Positions 1-10,954 of a stretch of DNA of 64,000 nt are shown here, one piece after another. Both the position numbers and the translations under genes were made by a program. The notes under the pieces were generated by a model. The model was not told the DNA's origin, ran no database searches, and saw only the letters and a list, made by a program, of their open reading frames with translations. Source of the DNA: Edolisoma coerulescens (taxonomy: Eukaryota; Chordata; Aves; Passeriformes; Campephagidae); NCBI GenBank assembly GCA_013397115.1, contig VWZW01006279.1:249831-313830 (forward strand), read 5' to 3'. Numbering within the stretch: the stretch's first letter is position 1; each line of letters begins with the position of its first letter.

Positions 1-1269
1 GTATGTTATGACAAGCAACCAGGATGTGTTCAGCTCTGCACACCCTTTAGGCTGGCTGGGTCCTGCTCTGACAAACACCACTGAGGCTGGCAACTGCAGC
101 TCTAACAACTGTTTACAGACCTTCCATTCCAGACTGACTTCCTCTCCTGGTCATCTTCTAAGGAAAAGGACAAGGATAGGAGATGGGCATCACCAGAACT
201 GAAGTCCAAGCTGGAGCCAGTAGGAATTCCTCCATGCACAGAAGAATCCTGTGGCACAGAGACCTCACACATCTGGACAAAGCGGGTTGCAGAAAGAGAG
301 GAAAGTGTTTTTTTAGGGAAGAAGTTGTAAGTTTTATGAATTGCAAGAAAAAGGAGACTTTTATTAAGGATTTGACCTGCATGGAATATAAAACATGCAA
401 CCCCCTGCAACATTTGGTAAGCCTATGTCAAATGGATCCATCGCAAGGATTCTTTCCTAAAACATCTGTATTTACAGACCTGCTCACTGTCAGGATGTAT
501 ATGAACCATGCCTCTGTTTCCTTGTGTCGTTTACAGTGCTGTTCCCCAACATGAGAAGAAATACTAGACTGGGCTTTGAAAAGCAAACAGCAATGCTTTC
601 TTTGCAGTAACGCAAGCTTGTGTTTTTATAACCTGCTGAACACTGAGATTCATTTTGGTATAAAAGATTCAAAAATATATTACTAGCTGCCAAATATGAT
701 CTAACTGTTCAAACACACAGACAGAAGCTGAGGGAGGTCAGATCGGACATTAACCAAAATGTATAAAGTCAGTGGACGAAACCCCATTGATTCAGCAAAA
801 AATTCTTTGTTCACCAAAGAAATCCCTAAGGGCCGGAAGTCCTCACCACTTCCAAGGACCAAAACTGAACAACTACATTTTGTAATGAATAAAAACTTTG
901 CATGCAGCACCTCAAGCATGATACAAAACTGTCTTCAAACACCATTTCCAGAGTTGCTCATTTTTCAAAGCAAAAAGGTGTTCTGTTCTGGAGTACGGCT
1001 AATGCTCTCTATTCCAGAATTCACACTGTTAGCTTTATGAAATTTATGTCATATCCTAAAGGGGAAAACAAGGAGAAGGACAAGATACTTTAGCATTTTT
1101 ATTATCTCAGTCATAGGCTCCATGTAAGCCTAAGGAAGGTATGGATCGTGCAACTTCATACCCTGCTCCATCCCACAGACTGTGTATTCAGGTGCTGAGC
1201 AGGGCCTCCCAGAACCTCACTAAGGGAGCCATGGGAGTGAAGGAAATCTAAAGCCAAGGCTGCTGCCTG
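1..1269. other. Non-coding DNA, nothing identified
   Basis: Mixed-composition sequence with few CpG dinucleotides. Open frames are short (up to about 124 codons), overlap on both strands and show no domain I recognise. I see no repeat family, RNA gene or strong splice pair. Confidence 0.6.
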
Positions 1270-1830
1270 CTCGCAGCTTCAGAGGGTGGCGAAGCTGACC
1301 CTCCACATCAGCCCTGGATAGGGACTGGACACGGCAACACAAAACCCGATGAAAGCGCCTCTGTAGAGGCAGAGACAAGGCTTATTCTTCAAGCGGCCAA
1401 GTCCCCAGCTCCCGGGGAGCCCCGGCTCAGCTGAACTCCGCTGGTGTAATCAGAGCAAACCTGATCAAAGGCTGTGTGTTTGCTTTAGACGCGGATGCCA
1501 TGCACGCTGTTACCATGGCGCCCTGACAGCTTAATGAGCTGTCGCCCGTCACCCGAGTCGCTGTTGCCAGGCACACGCGGCTGCCCTGCCCCCGCTCCCC
1601 GGAGAAAGGAGCCTGTGCAGGCCCAGGGAGAGGCTCATCGATGGGCCCTGGCTGCTCCGAGCTGCCTGCTCCGGCCCTCTCGCAGGCCCAGACATCCCTG
1701 TCTCGCCAAACAGGATTTCTGCAGCTGAAATTTCCCCTCCTCCGTTTCCCTGTGTTGTGCCTGGAGGACATTCCCCTGACAAGAGAGACCTGCTGTCGGC
1801 GGCAGAGGCAGGGTCAGGAAGGCGGAAAAT
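1270..1830. promoter_or_regulatory. CpG-island-like block, candidate promoter or enhancer
   Basis: By eye this segment carries roughly 30 CpG dinucleotides in about 560 bp at clearly raised G+C, in a window that is otherwise CpG-depleted. That is in the range of the usual CpG-island thresholds (length over 200 bp, G+C over 50%, observed/expected over 0.6), but the ratio was estimated, not computed. Its core at about 1445-1570 packs several factor-site-like words: TAATC (1447-1451), a TCF/LEF word GATCAAAGG (1463-1471), a forkhead word TGTTTGC (1477-1483), an RFX X-box-like 14-mer (1509-1522, about 12 of 14 positions) and a GACAGCT-TAATG-AGCTGTC dyad (1525-1543). No known first exon is recognisable. 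The longest overlapping frame, 114 codons on the minus strand, has no known domain. It could be the promoter of an unannotated transcript, an orphan island acting as a developmental enhancer, or simply a G+C-rich pocket. Confidence 0.5.
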
Positions 1831-2400
1831 AAAAGGAGAAATTTCAAAGTTCAGACAGTTTTCTTGGCAGACTGTGACAGCTCAAAGGGGTAAGGATCTG
1901 TCTGATGTTTACTTGGAAATCCAACAAGAATAGCTTGCCGCTGACAAACTAGGCTCACAAACACAAGCCCAAGCCGCAGAGCCCCAGCACTGGTTCATGC
2001 TTCCCATGGGACACACACACAGACACCCGGACAGCCAGCACCTGCGTTTCAAAAACAAACAGGAAAATTCCGGCATGCTCCGTCTCCCGTGCTTGTGGGA
2101 ATCTCAGCCTCCCTGGCTGCCTCAGGATGGGGGGCCCTGTGGTTTCCCTGGCTGGGAGAGGAAAGGGAGTGCTGCCATAAGGGCCCTCTTCTCCCAGACA
2201 AAGGCTGGGTGCTGGGAAGGCGGCAGCATCCCCTGCCTCCCATTCTGGCTGAGAGTTTTCCACAAGTGAAGGGGAATGGAGGCTCACGTTTGTTGGGGGA
2301 AGAGTGTGAAATCTGCAGGGAAGAGCCGGGGGAACTGTAGTGCTTCCTCATCTGCTGTGCCTTGGGTAGGGAGGCACATGTAACCGCGGCTGCTTAGCTG
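1831..2400. other. G+C-rich shoulder of the CpG block
   Basis: G+C-rich but with fewer CpGs than the block before it. It includes a short CA run near 2011-2022. Overlapping frames of about 80-110 codons run on both strands without recognisable domains, as expected where stop codons are rarer because of G+C content. Confidence 0.4.
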
Positions 2401-3296
2401 CAGTATGGAAGGCTGGGATACTGGCATTTAAGCTCCAAGCACTGAAACACAGTGTTTACAAATGGACTAATTTGCTCTGGGTATAACACTGCACCTCCAG
2501 AAATTAGCTTGATAGAAACCAGTTTTGCGTTTACTTATCTGCGTTAAAGCAGAACGGACACATACCACAACACACACAAAATGTTAGGTGATTTGAAGCT
2601 ATCAATTTGTTCATTAGCTGGCTTAAATAACAGCAGACTGTTAGCACAACCATCTTTGTTTCATGCTAGTCTTGTTTCTTGCATGGCATCTTGATTTAAT
2701 ATCAGGCTTTAAATACTTCTGGGCAAGAATTTGTTTCCCTATATACTCGTTTTACCCTTAATAAATAAGCCTATGTTCTGACAATGCCTGTAGTTTCTAA
2801 AATGTAATCAGCGATAATATTTATTGCTTTTTTGTGTGCCCATCTAGAAAAAGAAAATTGTTGCCAGAATAATGCTCAGAATAACAAGATGCAAATTTGC
2901 ACCCTATTCTTCCAGCTTGCATGCTTCACTCAAGAATCATGTCAGTTCGTGGGGAAGTCAGTGGGAAACCTGACCAAATGAAGACTTCTGATTTGTGTCC
3001 CAGGCATCTTTTTGCTGGATTTGTCACAACAAGCCCTTTTGCTTGTCTCTCTTCACATGCTAGAAATGTACATAGGCCACAGTGGGAAATCTACAGATTT
3101 GGTAAAAAAAATGCCGTGATTTCAAAAATAGGTATGAAGAACAACATATTGCAAGCTGAGAGGAGAATAAAAACACGGGATTCAATGTATTCACGATTTT
3201 TCAAACAAAAAGGAGAGAAAAAGCCCATCTTCTAATAACTGAATACCCTGATAATGCCTAGAAATGGTTAACCATAGGGATATGAGGTTTTGCACA
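2401..3296. other. Non-coding DNA, nothing identified
   Basis: A+T-rich sequence with no recognised repeat, RNA gene or exon. One 112-codon frame at 2897-3235 on the plus strand has no recognisable domain. Confidence 0.55.
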
Positions 3297-3445
3297 TCTC
3301 TGCCTCTTTCACTCCCCACTCCCACTCCCGAATCTAACATCTCCTGCCTCCTTCAGTGCTGTTTCACGGCTCTGTGACTCCTCTCCTCTGCCTGTGACCT
3401 ACCCCTCAGAGCATCTTTCTCGCTCCCCCCTCCCCAGTAGAGCAG
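3297..3445 (+). repeat. Pyrimidine-rich, strand-asymmetric tract
   Basis: About 150 bp in which the plus strand is dominated by C and T, including runs such as ACTCCCCACTCCCACTCCC and CGCTCCCCCCTCCCC. It contains the acceptor-like word TGCCTCCTTCAG near 3347-3358, but no matching exon is evident downstream. Such tracts can form triplex or H-DNA structures. No function can be assigned from sequence. Confidence 0.5.
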
Positions 3446-3503
3446 CCCCAGGCCAGGGTGACCTCTCCCCTGGGATCTTTTGTCTCATGGTCTCAGACAG
3501 TGC

Positions 3504-3535
3504 GGAGTGACAGGGAGCAGGAGTGACAGTGAGCA
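3504..3535. repeat. 16-bp tandem duplication
   Basis: GGAGTGACAGGGAGCA is followed directly by GGAGTGACAGTGAGCA, 15 of 16 identical, and a partial third start (GGA). This is a small local duplication with no assigned role. Confidence 0.8.
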
Positions 3536-3789
3536 GGATCCCCACCCCAGTGCCTCCCTAATCAAGCAGCGCTCACACAGCTCACACGCCTGCCTGCAGG
3601 CTTCTCTCTTTAATGTGACATTGATCATCATGACACAAAATGGTCACAGATATCACTTCCTAAAATTCAGGAATGTGACAGCTAGAGACAGAATCGCTAG
3701 TCTATGGCCTGAAGACTATACGGATTATTCAGGTCAGGATAAATCAGAATGGATATTTGCCCTACTTCCATATTCTAGCTATTAATAAC

Positions 3790-3930
3790 CAAAAGCACGC
3801 CAGATTGTGGCTTGTTCTGTGCGACTGCACAAGGGAGCAACGCTCCCTCCCCCACGCCTCCAAATACACATGCGCAGACGAATATTTTTGGCTAACATTC
3901 GAAAGCCATTCGCAAACCCAGCCCCCGAGC
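3790..3930. promoter_or_regulatory. Compact CpG cluster
   Basis: About nine CpGs in 140 bp at only moderate G+C, in contrast to CpG-poor flanks. It includes an NRF1-like ATGCGCA word in ACATGCGCAGACG and a 7-bp inverted repeat with a 3-nt loop (AGGGAGC-AAC-GCTCCCT, 3832-3848). CpG retention suggests low germline methylation or recent origin. A 167-codon frame crosses it, but the product is unrecognised and its coding status unsupported. Confidence 0.35.
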
Positions 3931-6423
3931 TCAGAGTAAAGCCCCAAGCACATGGAGGCCCTCCCTCACCAGGCAAGAAAGGGAAGCCAAAGCAGGCTGA
4001 AAAAAGATACGGGAGACCTCTCCTGGTCTACTGCCCCAGAAACCCTGAAGAATGCAAGCTGCTGCTCTCCCCAGTTTTCTTCAAGGCACAGCACAGTTCA
4101 GTCAGTCAGGGCTCACCCTTTTTCCCAAGTACACTGCCACAAAATGAATATCCTCTTGGGAGGGCAGAGAAGCTACCCAGTGAAGCACAGCCACACTGCT
4201 CCTGGCAAGATTTCTGTCCATCAAACCTATACAGGATTTCAGTAGGAAGAAGCAGCACTTCCTCCCCTATACTGAAAAGGAGAGACCATACAGCTACAGA
4301 GTTAATTTAAGTTGCACCTTCCCCAGCTTTAAAATAGCGAGTGAATTATCCTCCATATTTAGTCAGCAGTCATCTTTTAGGAAGATGCAAGGCAGAAATT
4401 GCACTGTGTCTCTTTGCAGAATACTAGCTTTTGTGAGCCACCTTTGAATTTTTGGAAGATCAAGCCTCAGAAGCCTGAAGCTCTTTTGAACTAAAGCTAC
4501 TTTTAAAATAGTCTTTCAAAAGCCAGCTTTTGCTTTTGGTTGCAAAGGGGAAAATAGAGAGATTTTTCAGACCACTGACATGGAAGAAAAACTGCCCTGA
4601 CAGCTGAGACAACTTCCCTGAATAGGATCCCTCTGCTCTTGGGAGTTGGAAAGCTATTCTCTGCCATCCCTTTTGGGGCACTTATGCAATCTGCTCTAGC
4701 AACTGGTGCCAGTTCAGTTCAGCTACAGACCAGACTCTCTGGACTGTCTAAATGCCATTCCCTGGATTTGCCTAGGAATAAAGACTTTATACTTCTCTCA
4801 ACCACCGTATTCATGGTCTATTACTGTAAACCATTATGGCTAGTCCCAGTCCATAAAATGCCACTGGTTCCCATTTTAATTCCAAAAAGATAGCTCTTAT
4901 GCAGCAACTGCAGCACATGGCAATTAGGCAGCACTAGATGAACTGTCTTCTGTGTTTCTAGACACTACTCCATATTTTATTTATCAGCTAAAAGCCAAGC
5001 AAAGTAACAATAACAAGAGTAGGTGGAGTGCCAAGAGCAGCACACAAGCCTCAACAACACTCATTTTCCCTCTCCTGCTTCTCCTGCTCTTGACTCTGAT
5101 CTTAGTTAACACGAGGCCTCAGTGACTGCAGTTCATAATCCCTGCATCTCTGGTCCTCTGCTGAGCAGAGTGCTCGTATTTCTATGCAGTTTCAAACAGG
5201 CTCTTCCTGCTCAGCTCATTTAATAACTAGATTTGCTAGATCTCTATGCATTATTTGGCACAGAGCATAATAAGCAGTTGCCAAGTACTATCTTGGGTTA
5301 GTCTTCCAGAGATTCTTTAAGCTGGGGAAATAAAAAGTGTCCTTCACTTTATTTCAGTAAGAAAACCTACTTTTTTTCTGCTTCCTTTGATTCTAATCAT
5401 ACTGTTACCCTGGACAGAGACTTCTTCAAATAAGTACTGGTCAAAGGTTTCCTGAGGACCTGAACAGAGAAATGTTAATAAAATAACAGAAAGCACACTC
5501 TAGTCTCCCCTCTGCATTGGATTGTTCAGCTAAAGCAACTGTATTTTTGCTTATGAAGGTACAAGTTGGTCTAAATCCTCCACAGCAGTCCAGGAATCTG
5601 GATGTGCTGATAATTGTTCCATCACTTACTGATTAACACAGGTATCTCTCTTTCCAGGAGTACTGGAGCTTCCCCACAAGAAGAAAACAAGAAGAAAAAT
5701 CTCCAGGCTTGTTGTATTGCAAGGAAATGAGAGGCAGCTTGGGGAAAGAAGGAAAAAACGTGTAGCACTCCCGTATTACTAACAGAATTTTAAATGGACT
5801 TTTAAGGATATAGGTAAATGGAAAAAAATTAATATTTCCTTCTCTTTGCATCCCTGCCAACAGAAAAAACAGCAATCTGGGTCACTGGCCTTTCTAAATT
5901 CAGGCGGTCAAACATATCATTAAGGATGGCAGAGGGAACAAACCTTCAGAGGAAGCACAGAGAAAAGGCAATAGAGAGCTCAAGGAAGTAGATGGAGTCC
6001 AAAGGTTTTGAGTTGAGCTAATCTATGAGCAGAGATAGAAGGTGAGAGGGAGATTTCTCTTCTTATTGCTTGTCCCTATCAGTCAAAATCTGAAGCAGGA
6101 GATCTGATGTACCCCCTTCCTTCATGGCTCAGTAGCTATGATAGAATATGGTCCTCCTTTTCAGACCTAAGATAGATGAGTTAAGAATGACTGCTGGGTT
6201 GACAGCTGGAACTGTTTGTAACATGGAAAAAAAAACTTTGGAGAGAAGATAAGGAAAAATGGGATTATGTCCACTTAGAAGTGAGATTCAAATATGGGAA
6301 AAGCTTACTCTTGAGCTACAGTCGGCCTCTATTTACTGTAGATGCTTATTGATGTATTGGATCCCACATTGTGATTAGCAATTGAAGCCTCAAATGATGA
6401 AAGTTAGATTTCATTTGCAAACG
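3931..6423. other. Non-coding DNA, nothing identified
   Basis: No named repeat or exon seen. The only structural item is a small dyad, CAAAAGC-CA-GCTTTTG (4517-4532). The frames present are short and unrecognised. Confidence 0.55.
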
Positions 6424-6444
6424 TATATATATATATATACACAC
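6424..6444. repeat. (TA)8 microsatellite followed by short CA run
   Basis: Eight uninterrupted TA units (6424-6439) pass directly into CACAC. A simple-sequence locus of this length may be polymorphic. Confidence 0.9.
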
Positions 6445-6625
6445 CCAAGATGATGTCTCATCAATGCGAAATACAAAGGCTTAAGAAATTGTGTAATTAT
6501 ACAGTTCCTGCACATTTTCTGCTACTTTTTGTATAGTATTTGAACATGGCTCACCATGCTATCACCAGCTTTTCATTATTTAAATATTTAAGCTGCTAAT
6601 TATCATATTTTTGCATTATAGAACT

Positions 6626-6685
6626 ATGAAATTTCATGCCCTCTTATAAAAGATACAATATCAAATTGACATTGTATGAGAGGGC
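6626..6685. repeat. Palindrome plus bulged hairpin
   Basis: A perfect 12-bp palindrome ATGAAATTTCAT (6626-6637) directly abuts a two-part hairpin. GCCCTCT (6638-6644) pairs with AGAGGGC (6679-6685), and ATACAAT (6653-6659) pairs with ATTGTAT (6671-6677) around an 11-nt loop. The left side has an 8-nt bulge against 1 nt on the right. It is shorter and more bulged than a typical microRNA precursor. Confidence 0.6.
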
Positions 6686-9600
6686 CTTTTGTTCAAATAC
6701 AATCCTGGCTTTTTGGATAACAAAAACATATATAAAATGTGTTTTTCTGTAGTCACTACTTACTTTTCTTATTCCCTGTATCATAGAACATGTGCTAATA
6801 TTTAGGGAGGCCTGCTGGAGCTCTTACAGAATTATTTTTCCTGCCTGACATTACCAAGGCTATTTTCCTTTATACATCCTTCAGAGAAGCACTTCTCCAA
6901 TAAAAACCTTTCTTCCGAAGGGAAATTCCCTTGCAGAATACTGTCAGCAAGAACCGATACCAGGCAAACCAGGAGGAAGCCGCATCGGAGTCAGCTTCCC
7001 AAACAAATCTGAACTCACCCTCATGTTCCTCTGCTTAATGAGGCAGCAGCTCTAAGTTCCAGCGCTGTGAACAAGCGATGCAAACATGCTAACACATTTC
7101 CTGGGAGGCTGCTGGGAGACAAACAACTTTGCAGCAGCACACTATGGGCTTATCAAATACATACACATATTTATGACAGTCGTATTAAAACAACAGGCTG
7201 CTTTCCCATGCCTGTGTAGCCTGTGCACAATGGGAGCCTCTTTCTGTTCAGTCTCTCTGGGCACTACTCCTTTTTTTCAATCCAAAAAAGAGAGAAGCGA
7301 TGGCCTCTCCCTCTTTCTTCCCTCCCATGAGTATTTGAGGTTTACATGGTTTTGTTTGCTTCACTGAGAAATGGAAAAAAGACTAAAGAAAGGTCAGATG
7401 CTCAAAACAGCATGTCTCTTTTCTTGTTCTTATGAAAGGGTAATATTTACCTATCTAAAAGCATTTTATTTATTTGCTGAGCAGAAGGTAGGAAGGACTT
7501 TGGAGGCAGAACATATAAAGTTAAATCCGGTTTTGCAGAGGCAATCAAGAAGTGTTCTCAGGAGATAATTCTGAGAGATCAAAAGTCAGTTTAGCTCTTG
7601 GACACAACTTGGGTGTTCTTACTGACAAACATTGTCACCTAATTCCTGTGAAAATTTCATCAGCGTTACTAAGGACAGCGATAATCCCACTTAAAATGCT
7701 TTCTACAAAAAGACTTCTTTCACCAAGGAATTGATTCACTAGGAAAGTCTCATTTCTCTAACCAGCACCAAAAATCCAAACTCGTGCTAATCTCTGATAT
7801 GTTCCTATAAAAGATATATATAGGAAACATGCATGCACTTATTAATTGTAGCTGTCCATGTATGCCAATCCAAGATTCATTTGTGTTTCTATCGGACCAA
7901 ACAGGAAATCAAGGACTCTTAAGAAAAATCCATGTCTTATAACCATTATTGGGCAGCCGTTGGACCCTGCCTAGGATATTATGTAAGCTTCAACACTTAA
8001 ACATGAGCATGTTTAATGAACAAATTTCTTATGAGAGTAAAAAATTGAGAAGATTCTTTATTAAGCATCATCCATGTCTTGAGAGTTTGTTACACATTTT
8101 GACAGTAGCTGACCAGGCCCTAATAAAAGTTTTATTCAACTACCTCTGCTTTGAAGCTCTAAGCAGTAAAAATGTTTTTCTTAAATGACAAATGAAGAAC
8201 TTGTTTTGGTTACAGCATGATACTGAGCCAGCTGGGCAAAATAGAAAGAGCATCGGCTACCACTGTGCACTGGTGTGCCCAAGAAGTTACAACTGGATTT
8301 ACAAGGTGAATTAAAAGTTTGGGATGTGTTCCATATAGAAATGAAACAGAGTATCTCCAGGTGGGTGGTGAGAATTTGTTGGAGGCTTTTGTTTTCTTGA
8401 CCACATCAATCACTAGTAATTTGATTATTAATAGCCAGTGACTCAGTCACTAGGGAATACAAAACAAAAATAGTAATATTTTTTTGACACTTTAGGAACA
8501 CGTACATGAATCTTGAGGTTCAGAGATGGACTGGCTACCCCAGATAAGTTTAAGAAATTACTTTTCCACAGTTATTTTCTATCCCTTCATCAACCCTAAG
8601 AGGGATATATGAGGTTAGAATAACAAAACTAACTATTCATCAAGCACTAGATATTAGAAGACTTTCACCTGCACCTTTTCTTCCTCCTCTGCCCCACACA
8701 TGGAGGCTAGGGAAAAAAAGCAAATAACAACCAATCCTCCCAGCAAACAACCTCAGCCTTCAAGATGCTGTAGGCTAGAAAAACAATCTTATAGCAAGTA
8801 AGCCGGCAGACCTTCTTGAGGAATCATCCTGGACTGGGAAACAGGCCTTGTACCATAAAGCGATCTCTTAAATAGATGGTAAAAGAACCATCTGTATATC
8901 AGCTGGCCTGGAGGCAAACTGGGGAATATGAATGGGAAGTCTGAAAAAAGTAAACTATTGTTGGACCATCACTGCCTTTTAACTCATCAAGTTAAAAATG
9001 ATTAGGACTTCGATGTTAACCCTGGTGTATGGACACTGTGTGGAATATCACAGAGGTGAAGAGCCTCCTTCTGAGCAAAATAAGCTTCATTTTCAAAGCA
9101 GTGGTTTCAGGTTCACCCACGCAGGAGTGAAATCATCAAACCAAGGTCAGTGATGTCATTCAGGACAGTTCCAGACCACAAAGCACAAGCATGACTCACT
9201 TCTCAGAGCCTAGGAGTGTCTGGAAGCGCCCAAGGTGCTGTTTGAACTTTCTTCTAGAGGTGAATTTCAACCACAGATGTGAAAATGATTGAGGGTCAAA
9301 TATACAGTTAAATGGATATTCTGGAAAGGGAAGGGAAGAGGGAGGAAAAATAAAAATCGTACTGGCATATTGGAGAGCAGGGCACCAAAGGAAGCACACA
9401 AGACAGGGCAGAGAGCCCGCATGACTTTGAGCTTTGAGGCTGAGTATCCCAGGAAGGCCTGGCTCTCTTGCCTGTGTCTGGTACTCTGAGCTAAAATCTT
9501 CAGTGACAGAAATAAAATGGAAACACAAACTCTTACTTCTCAGCTGTACTTTCCCAAAGTTTGGCTCAGGATATCTAAAGGGGCAGGAGCCAAACTTTTA

Positions 9601-9906
9601 TGGTTTTAGGCTTTTTAACCTGGGGCATACAAGCTGGCCAATGCTCTTGGTGATTGTACAACAGATTGCACTACCCCATGTGCCACAAAATCATCTGGTG
9701 AGCTGCAGTGCAGTTTGCAGCATCTATCCTGCAGACATCCAAGATGATAACAGCAGAGGCTGCTAACTATGGCAATAGGTGTTTTAGGAATAGCAAAGGA
9801 GGTGTGGGTACCATCTGCCTCTTTTTGTGTTAAATTCAACGCAGTTACTATCAGTTCATCAGGATTGAAAAACTTTATTACACCCAACAACAAAACCAAG
9901 GAATTT
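6686..9906. other. Non-coding DNA with two short hairpins
   Basis: No gene or named repeat. Two short inverted repeats are visible: TTCCTATA/TATAGGAA (7802-7809 with 7819-7826, 9-nt loop) and AGATGGT/ACCATCT (8874-8880 with 8887-8893, 6-nt loop, extendable to 9 pairs in RNA with one G-U). Frames up to about 110 codons at 9196-9766 occur on both strands and are unrecognised. Confidence 0.5.
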
Positions 9907-9945
9907 AAAAAAAAAAAAAAAGGCAAAAAAAAAAGAGCAAAAATT
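9907..9945 (+). repeat. A-rich low-complexity tract
   Basis: A15, then GGC, then A10, then an A-rich end. This could be a retroposed tail, but I see no recognisable retrocopy upstream. Confidence 0.8.
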
Positions 9946-10279
9946 CTCTCATGTTCAATCACTGCAGGTGGAACAAGAACAACCCTGGTACAAATATTTC
10001 AGTCAAATAAACAGAGGAATTCAGTAGATCCCAAGAAATCTGTAGTAAAGAGTCTCATGTAGGAAACTGTAGCAGCATTCACAGTCGGCTTCAGCATAGT
10101 ATTTTCATATAACATCCTAAAAACAAAAGCTGATGAAATTTCATATTGTTCACATGAAAAGAAAACACTAGTTCTTTTTCCACTGTCTTTGCTTTGGTTT
10201 AATCTTGCCCCGGTGTATTTTAACTTAAGCCAATCTGGGATGTTAACAGCATACAAATATGCTTTTCCTGTGAGCTACC

Positions 10280-10500
10280 TGGGAAGTGTTTTTTGAGCTG
10301 AAATTGTGTTAAGCTGATTACTTCTTTTAATTTCTCCTTAATAATTGAGCATTTTTAATTGTTTGAATCTTAACAGCTGATATAGCTGTTTAGAGAGTCA
10401 GGGGATGCAAATGAAGACTGAGAAATTATTTCAATTTAAACGTATGAACTCTATGCCATGGCAACAGCAATTTTTCATTAAATTATAGATTCCTCAGGGT
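10280..10500. promoter_or_regulatory. Candidate conserved non-coding element
   Basis: A homeodomain-rich A+T stretch (several TAATT and ATTAA words) combined with more specific words. These are an AACAGCT-GATAT-AGCTGTT dyad holding a CAGCTG E-box (10372-10390), a perfect POU octamer ATGCAAAT (10405-10412) and an RFX X-box-like TATGCCATGGCAAC (10452-10465, about 12 of 14). The combination resembles vertebrate developmental enhancers. Conservation has not been tested, so the call rests on motif content alone. Confidence 0.35.
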
Positions 10501-10912
10501 TGCTTTTTCCATATTGACAAGATCATTTCATAGTGAGAGGAAGTAAGGGAAAAGAGAGATCTTACAGAAGAAACAGAATTGTTGTGACGAGCAATTAACA
10601 ACATATATCCCAGCATGTCACAGTGGGTCTTCTCCTTTCATTTCATGAAATAGGCTGATTATAAAAATGCTTCCCATTTGAGTGCCACAGCCTAATGCAG
10701 TTTGCATCAGGCTGCATTTTCCCTCAGGCTGAAAAATACTGACATTGACAGGAACACTGGATGTGTTGAACCTGCCATCAGCAGCCTGAAAAACCTCTGT
10801 CCTCACTATTGCTCACACCTTCTAGTGAACGACCTGCTTGTGCAGATGGGGCTATTTCAGTTCCACTAAAGAGTCTGCTGTCACAAGGATTCACACTTTT
10901 CCATTTCCCCCA

Positions 10913-10954
10913 AATATATATATACACATATATAGATATACACATATATAGATA
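10913..10954. repeat. AT-rich tandem repeat
   Basis: A short TA run leads into two perfect copies of the 16-mer TACACATATATAGATA (10923-10938 and 10939-10954). Confidence 0.9.

Noticed and set aside
3807..4310. 167-codon plus-strand frame
   Set aside because: No recognisable domain. It crosses a CpG-enriched stretch where stops are rarer. No splice or start context supports it.
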